In this document: positions 21,456 through 33,979 of the stretch, piece by piece
Layout: each line of letters opens with the position of its first letter
How positions within the stretch are numbered: the stretch's first letter is position 1
Made by a program: the position numbers and the translations under genes
Assembly: GCA_015680685.1 (NCBI GenBank)
Contig: MNCI01011971.1
Location: 234,846-298,845 of the forward strand
Direction of reading: 5' to 3'
Length of the DNA stretch: 64,000 nucleotides
From: Gnetum montanum
Taxonomy: Eukaryota > Streptophyta > Gnetopsida > Gnetales > Gnetaceae
Notes under the pieces: generated by a model
Seen by the model: the letters and a program-made list of their open reading frames with translations, nothing else
What the model was told of the DNA's origin: nothing
Databases searched by the model: none

Positions 21456-22420
21456 TGGTTTTTTATTCTTTTAGATCTCCTCCTCCAACAACAATAGTAG
21501 TAGTTCAACCTCTAACACCACCACTACCATAAGCATCAGAACTTGGTGAAAGATCTCCAACTCCACAAAATCCTTCACCTCTAGGTATTGTTTGAGAAAT
21601 CACCTTATCTTTAGGCAACTCAAGGGCACCTAATGGAATTTTATAAATACTGTTCAATATTGTTGTCATGGATACCATTTTTGTAATTCTATATAATCTA
21701 GCACTCAAAGTTGGTCAATCACTTAGTTTATTTATTTTCTAAGTTAATAAATTCTATAATTTTCCAATTTTTGTAGGAAGATTGATCCTACTTTTCTTCA
21801 CTCAAGGATAAGTTTTCAATTAGTCATGGGAGTATGATGAAGCATCATATACAAGCTATGTCAATGATCATGTGTCTATGCAACCCCGTTAATGCATGGT
21901 AACATGTATCAATCTGAAATAAGTAACATGAATGCAGGTAAAGCCTATATAAATGCACACATTAACTAGATTAAGGGCACCTTAAGTCCATAGTATAGCA
22001 AGGATCTTTTAGTTTTCTTTCTCTAAAGTTATAATACTTTCCTTTAAGTGCTGATAGTGTGAATCAAAGAGATTGTATAGATATTTATTAAGTGTCATGT
22101 ACCTAAACACCTTAGCATGAATGACAATAAAGATGAGGTTTTTGAAATACATTGTAGCACTAAAATAGTATAATCCTTTTTATTTGCACTTTACTTTTAA
22201 TGCACTTTACATTTCTCATCTTAAGAAATTAATGCATTTAATCATGAACACAAAAGTATGACCACTTTAAGCATAATGCATTTCACTTGGTAATCATAGT
22301 AGTAGTGATTTGGTATGTGTGGTAATCACCACTTAGTAACCCAATAGCATTAACACTAGTTCAAAATGTGTTTGGTACATGGGAATGACTACTTCTGTTA
22401 GGATAGTTAGAAATTAAAAT
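21456..22420 (+). mobile_element. 3' end of an Athila-family element (F)
   Basis: A short internal piece is followed by a polypurine tract (21824-21834, TCATGGGAGTA) and an LTR starting TGATGA at 21835. The internal piece encodes a Pro-rich tail with SELGERSPTPQNPSP (about 21530-21590). This parallels the VGEGPSTPQELS tail of ORF H at 55.7 kb, so F probably belonged to the H-carrying type. The LTR has CTATATAAATGC at about 21944 as a TATA box and aligns with parts of the G LTR. Similarity fades near 22420, before the usual CTCATCA end, and the left boundary is a junction with R1. Confidence 0.75.
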
Positions 22421-23256
22421 AGATAAGTAGTTAAATAGTCAGTCATACTTAAGCTTTACTTATCATAGTTTCCTAGTTGAAATGTTGAAACATTATAGTA
22501 TTTTTAGCAAACTAGAAAATATGATATCTCGAGAACTATAACTTTGATTTTAGTGAAATAATGGTTAAAACTAATGTTTAAGAACATCTTGAACACATTG
22601 GTGAGATTAAATTTTAGGGAGGACATTATGCTAAAGTACCTTCTTAATAAAACTAATTTATGCAATATTCAATTATAATTAAAAATGAACTCAAAATTCT
22701 AGTTTAGTAACAAAAAGTAATAAGGGATATGGTTTGAGTAGGTTCATGGTCCAAAATTTCTCCATCAACAAAGTATTATATAATTACATGTGCATAATAA
22801 GAATTAAAGATGCATAATTAAATGTGTGTAATAAAGAATAAATGTGCATAACTGAATGTGTATAATAAAAATTAAATGTACATAAGGAATAAAATATGCA
22901 TGGCCAAATACTTGTAAAAGCATAATAAATGATACATATAAAAAATTCCAAAGCTAACTGAATTTCAACATTTAATCATAAAATATATAGTAAATCTATG
23001 ACTGAACTACAATATTAGTAATACAAAGGATGCAAAACTTTAATAAAATACCCTAGCAAGTAGATTCTACTCACTTATGTAGAAAACTAACAACAACATC
23101 ATCAACAATAATAGTACTAATAGTATCAATAATAATATAACCCTATGATTTAACCATGAAAATTACAGCTAATCTATTAAAATATATCTAACAACATTAA
23201 AAAATTAATCACATGCACTAAATTAAATATTTAAACCTGCGCAAATTTTTAGGTTG
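22421..23256. other. AT-rich stretch, no gene seen
   Basis: No coding signal. At 22784-22905 there is a degenerate repeat of ATGTGCATAATAA-like units, and at 23085-23145 an AAC/AAT-rich trinucleotide run. Either could belong to the eroded LTR or to old unclassified repeats. Confidence 0.5.
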
Positions 23257-24470
23257 TGATAGTAATAGAGCAGTATCTTAGACTTGAATCACTAGTATCA
23301 AAAAATCAATTTGGATTTATGCCAAAAATATCTACTATAAATACTATTTTTCTATATGAAAATTGATGCACAAATTCAGGAAACATAGAAAAAATTTACA
23401 TATGATCTTCGTTGATTTGGAAATGGAATATGATAGAGTGTGTAGAGACATTATTTGGTGCACCTTGGAAAGGAAGAACATCCCTGATAAATATATTAAA
23501 ATGATTCAAGTCATATATGAAAGAGCTACCACTAAAATTAGAATATCTTGTGGAATAACATCTAATTTTCTAGTCATAGTAGGCCTACATCAAGGGTATG
23601 CACTTAATGAGTATTCATTTTCTATTAATATGGATGAATTAAAAAAAATACAAGATGCAAGTCCTTGGTGTATGTTAGTTATAGATGATATTGTGTTGGT
23701 GGATGTAAATCAAGAAAATATTACTCCTAAAATGGATAACTGGAGACATGCTCTTGAATCAAATGACTTTAAAATTAGTAGAAGTAAGATAGAATATGTG
23801 GAATGTAATTTTAATAAGAACATAAATAGTTGTTGAGAAAATGGATAATTCGAGGCAAAAAAAGGTTCCTCACTACAAATAGTTTATTTACCTAGGATCA
23901 ATGCTCTAATAAGATGTTGAAGCTAATAAAGCTATCATAAATAGAATTGAGGGATGATGGTTAAAATTGAGATAGACTCATGGTGTTATATGCGATAAAA
24001 AAATATATATAAAATTAATGGAAAAATTTTACAAGATAATAATAAGACCTACTATTTTATATGATGTTGATTGTTGGGTAGTAGAAAAGAGGCATGAACA
24101 AAAAATTAGTGTGGTAGGGATGTCAATTCTTGGATGGATGTTGAATATTACTAGAGAAGATAAATTACAAAATACAAACATTAGAATAAGTCTTGGAGTG
24201 GATTCTATTTCAAATAAGCTACAAGAATGATAACTTAGATGGTATAGACATGTGCAAATAAGATAAACAATGAGCATATAAATAAAGGTTGCTATATCAC
24301 TATCATAGGAAAGACACTAGAAAGAAGATCAAAGAAGACATGAGAAAAATGGATCAAATATGATCTAAAGAAACTACAAATAAACAAAGATATTGCTCTT
24401 CATAGACGTGAATGGAAAAGAAAAACTTATGTAGCCAACCCCATTTTTTTGTGACAAGGCTAGGATGATG
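23257..24470 (+). pseudogene. LINE (non-LTR) reverse transcriptase fragment
   Basis: The plus strand encodes KNQFGFMPKISTINTIFLYE, then MHKFRKHRKNLHMIFVDLEM (motif A Asp), VGLHQGYALNEYSF and PWCMLVIDDIVLVD. In plant LINE RT these usually read FIDLEKAYD, GLHQGSALSP and LFADDIVLI, so motif C (DD) is kept as IDD. A 157-residue part (23363-23836) is open. Downstream frames are broken but retain LLGSRKEA, MNVWMLRWMCGHTR-like wording and HRREWKRKTYVANP near 24400-24445. The piece ends with a short GAT-type repeat at about 24465-24478, as plant LINEs often do. It is 5' truncated: the endonuclease domain is absent. Confidence 0.85.
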
Positions 24471-24509
24471 ATGATCAAATATGAGTCTTAAAAAAACTCT
24501 AATTATAAT

Positions 24510-26060
24510 TTTAACCCACACTTTTCTCCCGTTGGGCTTTTGCTTATTCTTCTCGTACTTGCCTTGGTTAGTATTTGGGAAACTCATACCAGCATAATTA
24601 TAATAAGATCTATATGAAAATAAATATTGAATCTAGCCATAATTATAATAGTAATAATATTGTACATATGTGTTTCTAGATAAAAATTCATACCTTGGTG
24701 AATAGTTTCACTTGCCTTGCCTTGTCTAAGTAGATGGGGTTGGATTGTATCCAAAACCTCATTTATCACTAACTTTCATCATTTTTCTCATCATAACATT
24801 CAAGGTGGTTGTTCCTTATGTGAACTTCTCAAGTGCACTCTTGAGATTGACAATTTCTTAGGCTTGATGCCCAACATTGGCTTGAGAAACATTGAGCTGT
24901 TTAATGGTATTTTTAATTTTCTCCTCTCTCTGTTGAAGTTTTTTGTTCCTTTCCTTTAGATATTTATGAAAGGAAGTTCCATTGTGATTGCAAATCAGCA
25001 TGAGGGACCTTTCTTTCTTGAAGATCAATTGGCTGTACTTCATGTTTTAACTCTTTTGCATGAAACTTTTTCTTCATTTCCTTTCATATGCTTTGAAGTT
25101 TGGTGAAAGAAGTGAGAAGAAACTCATATATTTCTTCTTCATTTATGCTTTCTTCACCTTCATATGACTGGTTCTCTACTTCTAGTGCCATCATGGGTAC
25201 AAGATTGCATTCCTCACTAGCTTTCTTTGCTCATGAGGTTTTCTAAAGCTCATCACATGAGCATAATGCTTTCTTGCTTTTTGATTTTCTCTTCTTTTCC
25301 TTCTATCTATGTGGACCTTCTAGGGAAATATGTCCATTACCATGCCAATGATAGCATTGAATGTCATTCTTCTTATCACTTTTCTTATCATTTCTTATGG
25401 GTCTTTTGCCTTTGAATTTTCTCTTGAAGAACTTGCTAAACTTTCTAATTGAAAGGGCCAACTCCTCTTCATTAAGTTCATCAAACTCTTCATCTCACAA
25501 TCCTTTGAAGTTCTCAAGGTAACATTCTTCTTGGAAGATTCAATTTCGTTATGTTCTTGTAGAGACAACTCATAAATTTTCCATGTCTCCTTGGAGCTCA
25601 TCAACCTTCATAAAGCTTGTGTCTCTAACCTTAACAATGGCCATGAACTTTGCATGAAATATCTTAGGAAGGTTACTCATGTCCTTTAGATAAATCCTAG
25701 AATCAGGGAAATCTGCCTCAAGTACTTTAAGAGCATTGGAAATTTTGGTGACTATGAAAAGTACTCTTTGATAGTATCCTCCTCTTTCATCTTGAGATGG
25801 TTAAACTTGTGATTGAGAATTTTATCTTTCGATTTATTTACCATTGTGGTGCCTTCATGAGTGGATATAAGTAGGTTCCAAGTCTCTTTTCTGATCTTGT
25901 AGCAAACAACTTTGTTGAACACTTCTAGACACAAGGCATAATATAAAGCATTTTTGGCTTTTGCATTAGCCATATGATCTCTTTTGAATTTATTTTTCTA
26001 TTTGCTAATGTCCTTAGGTCTAGTGTTAGAGTTGTGAATAGGAGTTATATGAATTTTTTT
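24510..26060 (-). pseudogene. Sirevirus-like Ty1/copia gag (element E)
   Basis: The minus strand carries a copia-type Gag. AKNALYYALCLEVFNKV and HEGTTMVNKSKDKILNHKF (25752-25973) fit the UBN2 capsid domain. A broken zinc knuckle follows near 25335-25380 (QCYHWHGNGHISLEGP; usual QCYECGGYGHI..ECP), then an acidic segment with EGEESINEEEIYEFLLTSF. A heptad-rich stretch with ERNKKLQQREEKIKNTIKQL lies near 24900-24990, then a GFGYNP motif. Gag would form the particle. Several stops and frameshifts are present. No protease, integrase or RT follows to the left; the LINE fragment occupies that side, so the rest is lost or displaced. Confidence 0.8.
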
Positions 26061-26263
26061 AGTCTCTAAGTATCCGTCCTATACCAAGTATTAAATATCA
26101 AAATTGAACGATTGAAGGAAGCACTTTATGCTTGTTTTCCAATAGATGTAATTTGAACCATTAAAGAATGGAGGCTTGTGTGAAGATTATGCAACTAAAA
26201 TAGACATGATGCAATAAGCACAAACTATTTATGGACATTAGTATACTAACAAAGATAGCAAGA

Positions 26264-26276
26264 TTTGATACCAATT
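26264..26276 (-). other. Primer binding site of copia element E
   Basis: On the minus strand TTGGTATCAAATC matches the copia site TGGTATCAGAGC (initiator tRNA-Met) with transition changes. It sits directly inside the LTR that starts at 26278. Confidence 0.8.
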
Positions 26277-26277
26277 G

Positions 26278-27040
26278 TGGATTGAAATGCACACTCTAAA
26301 GGGGTGGTTTTGGTGAATAGGGTGTCTTAAGAGAATTTGAAACTTTAACAATTATTCCACCGTGAACTAAATGCTTTAACTTATAAATCATTTGAATTGA
26401 ATTGAAGTAAAATAAATTTGATCTAAGTACAAAAATGACATGAAGGAAATAAAAATAAAAGAAAATGTGCACACCAATATTTTTATAGTGGTTTAGCTTG
26501 GGCCTAGTCCACTCTACAAGGCTATCCAAATCGCATCTTTCCTTGGGTTCCCTTACTACTTCAACACCATTTTGGAAGATGATGATGTGTAGTGGAGTAG
26601 GAAAATGAGGATGAGGCACTATAGCAAAAATGTATTCATTGATTTGATTTCATGGCTTAGGTATCTTTTGTTGAATTATGTTTTCAAAGAGCTAAGTAAT
26701 GACTTTTCAACTTTTTTTATCCTAATAAACATAAAAAATCTATTTCTACATAATTTGGTTAAAATGAAATTTCATCACCATAAGAAGGGGTTGGTATTAT
26801 ATGTAGGGAGAAAGACTTGCATTTAACTAATAACTATTTTCATCATATTAGATCTAATAAACTAGATATAGAATCTCACTATCTCTTAGCTACCACCCAA
26901 GTCAAGTATCGGAGTGCCATCAAAAAGATTCACTTAAGTTCACATCACCTTAGAATTGAAAGTGGAAGTTGGATTTAGCTCTCTAGAGAAGATTACACTT
27001 GTAGGATTTGTAGGTCAAGATCCCTTGAAGATAAGTTAAG
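26278..27040 (-). repeat. 5' LTR of copia element E (right end uncertain)
   Basis: The plus strand starts TGTGGATTGAAATGCACAC next to the PBS. It contains TATTTTTATAGTGGTT.AGCTTGGGCCTAGTCCACTC-type wording at about 26480-26520, which I associate with plant copia (Sirevirus-like) LTRs. I could not fix the outer end; 27040 is an estimate from loss of recognisable composition. Confidence 0.55.
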
Positions 27041-30000
27041 TTGCATGTGTTTCTTTTTTACATTGAGATTACCCATTTGAGATAGTGTTATAATTTTGTA
27101 ACAAAAAGCTTGTATGATTTTTTTTTGTTGCATCCATGCTTGCTTGCTCAATTTGTAAAGTTTGTCTTTATTTTTTATGATATTTTTTCAATAGATCCTA
27201 TAGGTCTTCAAATGTAATAAACCTTCAATTGCAATTTCAAAATTTTCTTAAAGTCCACAACTTTTGTCATCATGAAGAACATGTATTTAATGCATATCCT
27301 TTTGTCCTAAACAAAAGTAAGTTGTAAAAAGAGAAAAAATGTTTAAGCCAAGGATTTGAAAGAAAATAGTACAAAAATCAAAGGAGACCAACTTTTACAA
27401 ACATTTCTACCTTTACCACAAAAAATTAATATGCATTCAGGAAAATCAATATGACTAATTGATCCTGATCCAATAAGAATAATGTTAATGCAAAAAATAA
27501 AAATAATATTCACAAGCAATCAATTCTTGATGGTATAGGTTGTTAGTGTAAATTTTACTTGATTTGATTGTGGTTCATGATGATAACTTAGGGCATCAAC
27601 CTCCTTGTTATGCATAGCTTTAGAGGCAATCTATTTACAAAGTTCTACTTCTTAATGAGGACATTTTTTAAGTCTCAAAGTAACTTGTATTATGTAAATG
27701 AATAAAACTCCATGGGAAAATAAAAACTATTTGATTTGAAATTTTTTCTAAAAAAAAAAAAAAGTGATTACACCTATAGGTGTAGTGGAGTATTTGAGAT
27801 ACTTATCTTTGGTTAAGAACTTGTGGATTCAACTATTCTATGTGCTAAGACAAACCTAAAATTAAAATAGCTCCATGAGAATACATTGTAACCACAAGCA
27901 ATGTATATGCAATACATTGACTCAAGAAGAACATATCCGTAAAAGACTAAAATGCACCAGGGAAAAACATAATGGTGGTTAAGTTGTAAAAGGAAGGTGA
28001 ATCTATTGGAGTGCATAGTATGCACAGCATGGTAGTTGAGATTTCTGCTACTATTGGTGATCTACTCTAGACATCACCATGTCAAAGTACTACTTTGGAG
28101 CACCTCTATATTTTTGTTTATTACTGCTTAATCCAATGGAAATGTGAGAAACCAAAGTAGAAGGTAGAGAATATAAAGGCCATTGGAATATCATGTGATT
28201 AGAAAATACTGCATAAAAAGGGTTCTTATTCTACTAGCGTGCTCTCTATTTTGCAACATGGATACTGCTTCTTTTGCTATTGTGGTTTTGTGAACCAAAA
28301 TGTTTTTATTCGTATGCACTTCTGCCTTTTTGTCCTTAGCCCCACCTAGTTATGCTGGATTGCATTTTATGTTTTTAAGATTGCCATGCCAAATTGTGGG
28401 AGGAAGAACATGAAGTTTATTGGTATTGGTTCATGATGTGGACCTAGCATCTATGGTAACTATGCTATCATACAAATCATTGAAATGTTAATGGACATGG
28501 TGAGTTAGAAGGCCTTAATTTGATTATATTTTTTGCAAGTAAATATTGTTTTAAAAAGTGTGTTAGGAAAACTTGACATGATCTTACCCTCTAAAAATTT
28601 ATTTGTCTGCAATTTTCTATTTATGATTTATGGTCAACAATTTTTAAGGTTTAATGTATTTGATGTTACATTTGAAACAATTGTTAAATTTATGAAAATA
28701 GATCCTTCTATTTCTATTTAGTATTAGTTGGTGACCCACCCACTGGTTAGCAAGGGTTTTAATTTTAAATTAAGAAAATTTAATAAATCCTCATATTGAG
28801 GATCAATCTTTCCATCAAGTATGTCTTAAGGCTAGCATATAATGTTATGCATTGAAATAATTGAAATGTTGGAGATGATGAATTCTCTTCACAGTTTTCT
28901 ATACATATTTTATCATCAACCTTTCAATGAAAAAAAAATCCTTTGAGATCAAGGGAAGGCTAAAAAAGTAACATTTAATGACATTATAACATTTCATAAA
29001 TTTTTTGAAATGTATCTTTCTATTTCATGTTACTAGTTTGTGCCCTACCTAATGAGTAGCAAGGATCTTAATTTAAATCAAGTAGATTTAATAAATCATC
29101 ATATGGAGGTTCAATGCTTATCCCATCACATAGATCTTATAGTTGGTATATGTTGATGCATAAATTTTGGTCACATCAACACCTCAAAAAAACAACTCCT
29201 TTGAGAAGACTACTGTATCACCTCCCATATGGATACAAAAACTTGGAAATAGTCTTAGCTAGAGAGGGCAATGTAGCATTTCAAAAACTAGTAAATTAAA
29301 AAAATGAAGAATTGGAATTAAATGTGACTTAAATACAATATTTAACTAAAAAATATAAATTTTCCTTGGTCCCACTACTACTATGAGATTAGGCCACCAC
29401 TAGGCCGTTGCAAACACTATTGTAGGTGACACCAATCATAGCTGCCAAGAGAGGGAAAGAGAGAGATTTTTCTTGTGTTTCACTAGACATGTGCACCATT
29501 TCTATTTTTGTTTGTAGCTTCTATAGGAAAAAATTAAATAACATGTGTCCCATAGGTCCATAGTCACCATCACTGCATCCACCATCACTGCAGCCACTAT
29601 AGGAGGGAGAGGAATCCTTGTGGTTGAGAAAGAGAGGGAGAGATTGGAGGGATGCTACCACATGCCTTCCACATGTGATGCGCAGCAAGGAATAACCATG
29701 GCTCTTTTACTATGGTTACTACTAAGAAAAAAAAAGCACCCTACCGCCTACGACTTTGCAAAATTACCGTCACTCACCAATGTCACAGGCTGCCTTGTCA
29801 CGTGCTATTGATGCATCGTGTGCTGAGAGTAAAGGAGTGATGCTACCCACTATTCCTATCGATCATAGAACCACTATTGATGGGTTGTAGCTGATGGGAC
29901 TGCAATTACCACCTACCACATAGAGGAGAGTGACTACACCCCGAATTGCTACAACTACCACCTTGCACACCACTTGTCTGCCACCTTTGGGGAGAGACTA

Positions 30001-30474
30001 GATGGTCCAACTTGAGATGCTAAGGAGGCTCGATGCAGCATCCCAAAACAAAGAAACTATCATCTACTAGCTTCCTTGCTAGTGTAGGATGTTCCCTCTA
30101 GATCTAATTCCTTCTTCCCATTTTTTTCATCCATTTATTGTCGTTGGCACTCTATTTAAATTCCCACATGCCTGCAACACTCCACCGTTGATGCCACTAA
30201 CAACTACATTCTATGTAACTGCTATGACCATCCACCTAAGTGCATAACTTTCAAGAGTTATGTTTTGCATTGCCAGTTTTTGTCATTACATTGATAGTCA
30301 TGTCCTTTTTGCATTTAGTTTGGATCCTTGGGTATTTCTTGTGGTGTTAGCTACTTTTTTTTTGGTAATGAAGGGATTGTTTTTGAAGGTCTGGTGGAGG
30401 TGCTCTATAAATATATGTTGTGTCAATGGAATGAATGAAAATGTTGTTGTACTCGGACACCTCAAAAATCTCGA
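27041..30474. other. No gene recognised; local direct repeat
   Basis: I see no gene or known element in these 3.4 kb. The only clear structure is a direct repeat at 28655-29170. Short open frames (for example 28533-28721 and 29545-29811) have no recognisable content. The part 29400-30250 is richer in GC and in CCAC/TGC words than its surroundings and may be a fragment of an unclassified element. Confidence 0.45.
28655..29170. repeat. Two diverged direct copies, about 305 bp apart
   Basis: The segment 28660-28850 recurs at about 28975-29150. Shared landmarks are TCCTTCTATTTC / TCTTTCTATTTC, TTGGTGACCCACCCA / TTTGTGCCCTACCTA, TAGCAAGG and ATTTAATAAATC.TCATAT. Confidence 0.75.
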
Positions 30475-31235
30475 AAATGCTCTTCGACTACGATGAACGT
30501 TGTGTCTGTGGGGAACTGGTCCCTTACTACAAAGTTTACATGAACCATGCCCTTCACTAGGATGCATGCCCCATTGAATAACCTTAGACATGATGTCATT
30601 TTTGGTTTGATTTGGTCGACCAACCCCAACTTGTCCACAATAGGGAAGGGAATGATGTTCTTGGAAGCCCCATCATCAACGTGTACCCTTTGGATCCATT
30701 GTTGGCCGACCCGAATTGTGATAAAGAGAGGCGTCGTAGTCACTTGACCTCCTTCGGGATCTTCCCTAATGACGTTGTTACTAAAAATTAATTGAGGTGT
30801 TGCGGGCTTCGTGGGTACAGAGGGAAGCATTACCAAGTGGATCACTCCCTCTTCTACTAGCATGTTCTCATCGACTGGAATCACCATTAACATGCATGCT
30901 ACAACCTCTTGGTGAGGTACAGATGTCATGACTAGGCCATACAAGCTCAATGTAGCATTTTTTTGCTTTAGGGCTTGCCCGACCTGGGTGAGGGCATCCA
31001 AGAAGTCTTGGCTACCCACCTGTTTGACACTTTCCTCCTCTCCAATTCGTCCTAGAAGACGAATCTCTCGATGAGAGACGACCTCGGACCTAGGTTTAGA
31101 TCCTCGTCGGCTAGGTAATGTAGGCTGTGTAATCATGTCAACCTTCATCTTTGGTGACGAAGGTGTAAATACGAGGGGTGAAGGCATAGGCTTAGAGATA
31201 CCTTTGACGGTACTTCCCTTCAACGTCTTGCCCAC
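30475..31235 (-). pseudogene. Retrotransposon aspartic protease of element C, truncated
   Basis: The 257-residue open segment contains a Pro/Ser-rich linker, LNDLG-like hydrophobic segments and then RVHVDDGASKNIIPFPIVDKLGLVDQI at about residues 180-205, split here by the D-G-A-S active-site wording common in Tat-like elements. It continues CLRLFNGACILVKGMVHV and ends at FIVVEE, just before the ILGRPWL motif should appear (present in B at about 15990-16030). The final few residues come from unrelated flanking sequence, so the break is at about 30475. It would process Gag if whole. Confidence 0.88.
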
Positions 31236-31424
31236 TAAGTGGGATTCTCACCTTGTGGGGCGAGGAGGCTATTTAATGTTGTTGCATAGGATGGGGGTTG
31301 TCGAACACGTTGGCCCCTTGATGATGAATGAAGCTAGAGGTGTTAACTGACGGGGTTGCGTGACCTTGCCTATAGGTGATGCAGAGGTAGATGCCCATGT
31401 TGGGACTTTCAAGATGAAGGACGG

Positions 31425-33911
31425 CTACGAGCTTGGACCAACCATTGGTGGTATTGATGCACTACACTGAGGAACACGAATTACAAATGGCTGGAAGGGT
31501 GACTTGGGATCATTGTCAATATCGATGGCATTGATCACATAACCAACATTATTGGTGTTGAGGGGATCTATGTAGACATACATAGATTGATTTTCAGGGT
31601 GGACTGGGTTTCTTTCATCCAACACCAGCTTTCCGAGGTTGATTAATCTTTGGATGTCATCCTGCAATGACAAACAATAATCCGTGGTGTGACCACATAG
31701 TTGGTGGTAGTCACAAAACCTATCTAGCCTGAAACCCCTAGGAACTAGAGGCTCATTGGATAGGGCCAAAGAGGGATTTCTAAGGAGCTCATAGTAACTT
31801 TGATGTCGCATGTTTTCCTCTTCTGACATCTACTTGTGTTGGATGTATCCCACTTCCAATAGTACCTTCAAGAGTTATAAAGGTTTGAGAGGCAGTGGGG
31901 TGTATTTCGAATGATCTTTGCACTTGAAGTTGGGTTTAGTGTATGCAGATGTCTCGAGCGCAGGTGCGACGGGTTGTGGTGCTTAGCCAAATTTGGGTGC
32001 AGAGTTAGCCGCAGGTATGGCCGGTTTCTTGTTATTCTTACTTCCACTATTGTTGGGTTTGGGCTTAGCCTTAGTTTTCATAGTGGCCACTGTGGTTGTT
32101 GGGGCCTTACCCTTGTCCTTCTTTGCAAAGTTGTTCTTGTAAGCGGTGTAGGTCGGGTCTTTCCTTGCCTCGGCCACATCTTGTATGCTTTTAGTCTGAG
32201 TGAAACCTTGGCTAAGAGAACGTGGAGCAAGATAATATAGCTTGGACTTGATGAAATCATTCACTGCACCCTTAAAGATGGCTAACAACTAAGCCTCCAC
32301 GATGGGCTCATGGATTTTGTTAAGGGTCGCGCTCCAACGTTGAATGAATTTTTGGATTGGTTCTAGTAAGTCTTGTTTTATGCCCATCAGCTGATCCAAC
32401 ATGGTTTATGGCTTCAAGTTTTACTTGAAGCATGTCACAAACTGGGTCAAGCATTCTTCCAAAGTTGAAATGGATGAACGTGACAACGTGCGGTACTAAT
32501 CTAGGGCTTTCTCAGCTAGGGACATGGCGAAGATCTGAATGATCATATGTGGCCATTGTTGCAATAGCAAAGAATCTGACCGGAAAGTGATAAGATGTGT
32601 ATTGGGATCTCCCTCCCTATTGTACTTTGTGAAGTTTGGGAGAGGCATCTTAGGTGGTAATACCAAAGCAGGGATTGCAGGGTTGACGGGGTCATCCAGA
32701 TAGAAGTCCATGACTTGTATTGTGTTAGACCCAATAGCTTTAAGGCATTTTATCTCCTCAATTAGGGTCTGGATGAGTTCAAATGCTTGGTCTAGACCTA
32801 GCGATGTTGTAGAAGGATGAGGGACTACAGAGGTAACTCCCACATGTGGCATGGTGGTAGTGGTGGGTTGACCCATTGGTGGTGCCATTGGGGCCGCCCC
32901 CGCTAAAGGTGCTACTTGCATTTTCCACCACCTGGTGGGTGGTATTGTTGGAGCAGTAATAGTAAGTTGACTTACCGGATAGACCATTTGGGTTACCGGC
33001 GGGACAGACCATGGCCCCATGCTAGGATGTACCATTTGCAGGGTTGGGTAGGTCTAAGGACGAACATAGTGATACATCTACAATTTTTGTAGAATAGATG
33101 AAGAGGCAAACGAGGTCCACCATGTGGACGGGCCTGGGCCTGTCACAGTCGGTGGAATAGATGCATGCATAGGAATTGGCATAGCAGTTATGTGTGGTTG
33201 CAAGGTAGGTACAGTATGGACATGCGGTAGGGTACCCATGATAGGCATGTTGCACACCATAGGGATGTGCTGATAAACAATTTTTGGCAGCACAGTTGCT
33301 ACGAGCGCAACCAGGGAACAAGGGTGATGATATGCCAAGTATGTGTCATGGCTACCCATTGCAGTTGTGGTCATAGGCTACTGAAGTGTAGGCATGATGA
33401 AAAAGGAAGTAGTGACAGATAGTGGGTTGGCCCATAAGGACTAGGTAGGTGGGACAGGAACGAGGTTGACTTGATCCCCCTCATCAGATTGGGAATCAAG
33501 CTCCTCCTATCCATCTTGAAAGGCATCATCCTAGTTGGAGACGGTATCTGGTTGCTCCCTAAGTCTAGCCAACTGGATCAATTGGTCTAGTGGCCTTTGA
33601 TATGCTTGCGTTAAAAGCAAAGGAATGCAAGGGTTAGGAACGAATTCCTTCCCGTTGTAATAAGTGAACTCCAAGCTACATTTTTCCTCGAGTTCGTGTA
33701 AATCCAAGGGAAGATTAGCTTGCACCTTCATGCAAAGGAAACTATAACACTCATGTTCCTAGGCTAATCCCTAAGGCCCCCTATTTTAGATTCTAAGAGA
33801 TCGACATGCTTCCATCTCGAGGTTCAGTGGTTGTTTGGCACGAGTGGTGCCTTAAACAGTGAAGGGCACCTCCACGTTGAAGGTGTCAACAGTGGTGGTG
33901 GTGGAAGCCAT
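31425..33911 (-). pseudogene. gag of element C, well preserved with few stops
   Basis: The likely start is the ATG at 33911 (MASTTTTVDTFNVEVPFTV). It continues through a Pro/Thr-rich N-terminal part (open at 32496-33035) and then DQAFELIQTLIEEIKCLKAI. The capsid domain has LPNFTKYNREGDPNTHLITF and AIFKGAVNDFIKSKLYYLAP (32000-32640). A Lys/Pro-rich basic stretch follows (31990-32110), and the C-terminal open segment 31425-31829 holds a zinc-knuckle-like CDYHQLCGHTTDYC. The order is that of Tat-lineage Gag with a C-H-H-C type knuckle. The stops I can see fall between open segments of 60-180 residues. It lies between a repeat-bearing leader and the protease on the same strand. Confidence 0.88.
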
Positions 33912-33979
33912 TGCTAAGCAAGTTATTATGTAGAAAATGAAAGAGGTGCAAAAAGAAAAAAAGGACTGAAAAGAAAGAA

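Noticed and set aside
22784-22905. Matrix-attachment region or origin in AT-rich repeats
   Set aside because: AT-rich degenerate repeats are common in decayed LTR sequence and nothing specific supports such a role.
29545-29811. Small host gene in a GC-richer stretch
   Set aside because: The 88-codon frame has no motif, no intron signals that I could support, and lies among repeats.
32078-33321. Alternative minus-strand frames overlapping the gag of element C
   Set aside because: The frame with capsid and knuckle motifs is the real one; the others give Tyr/Pro or Cys-rich strings without pattern.
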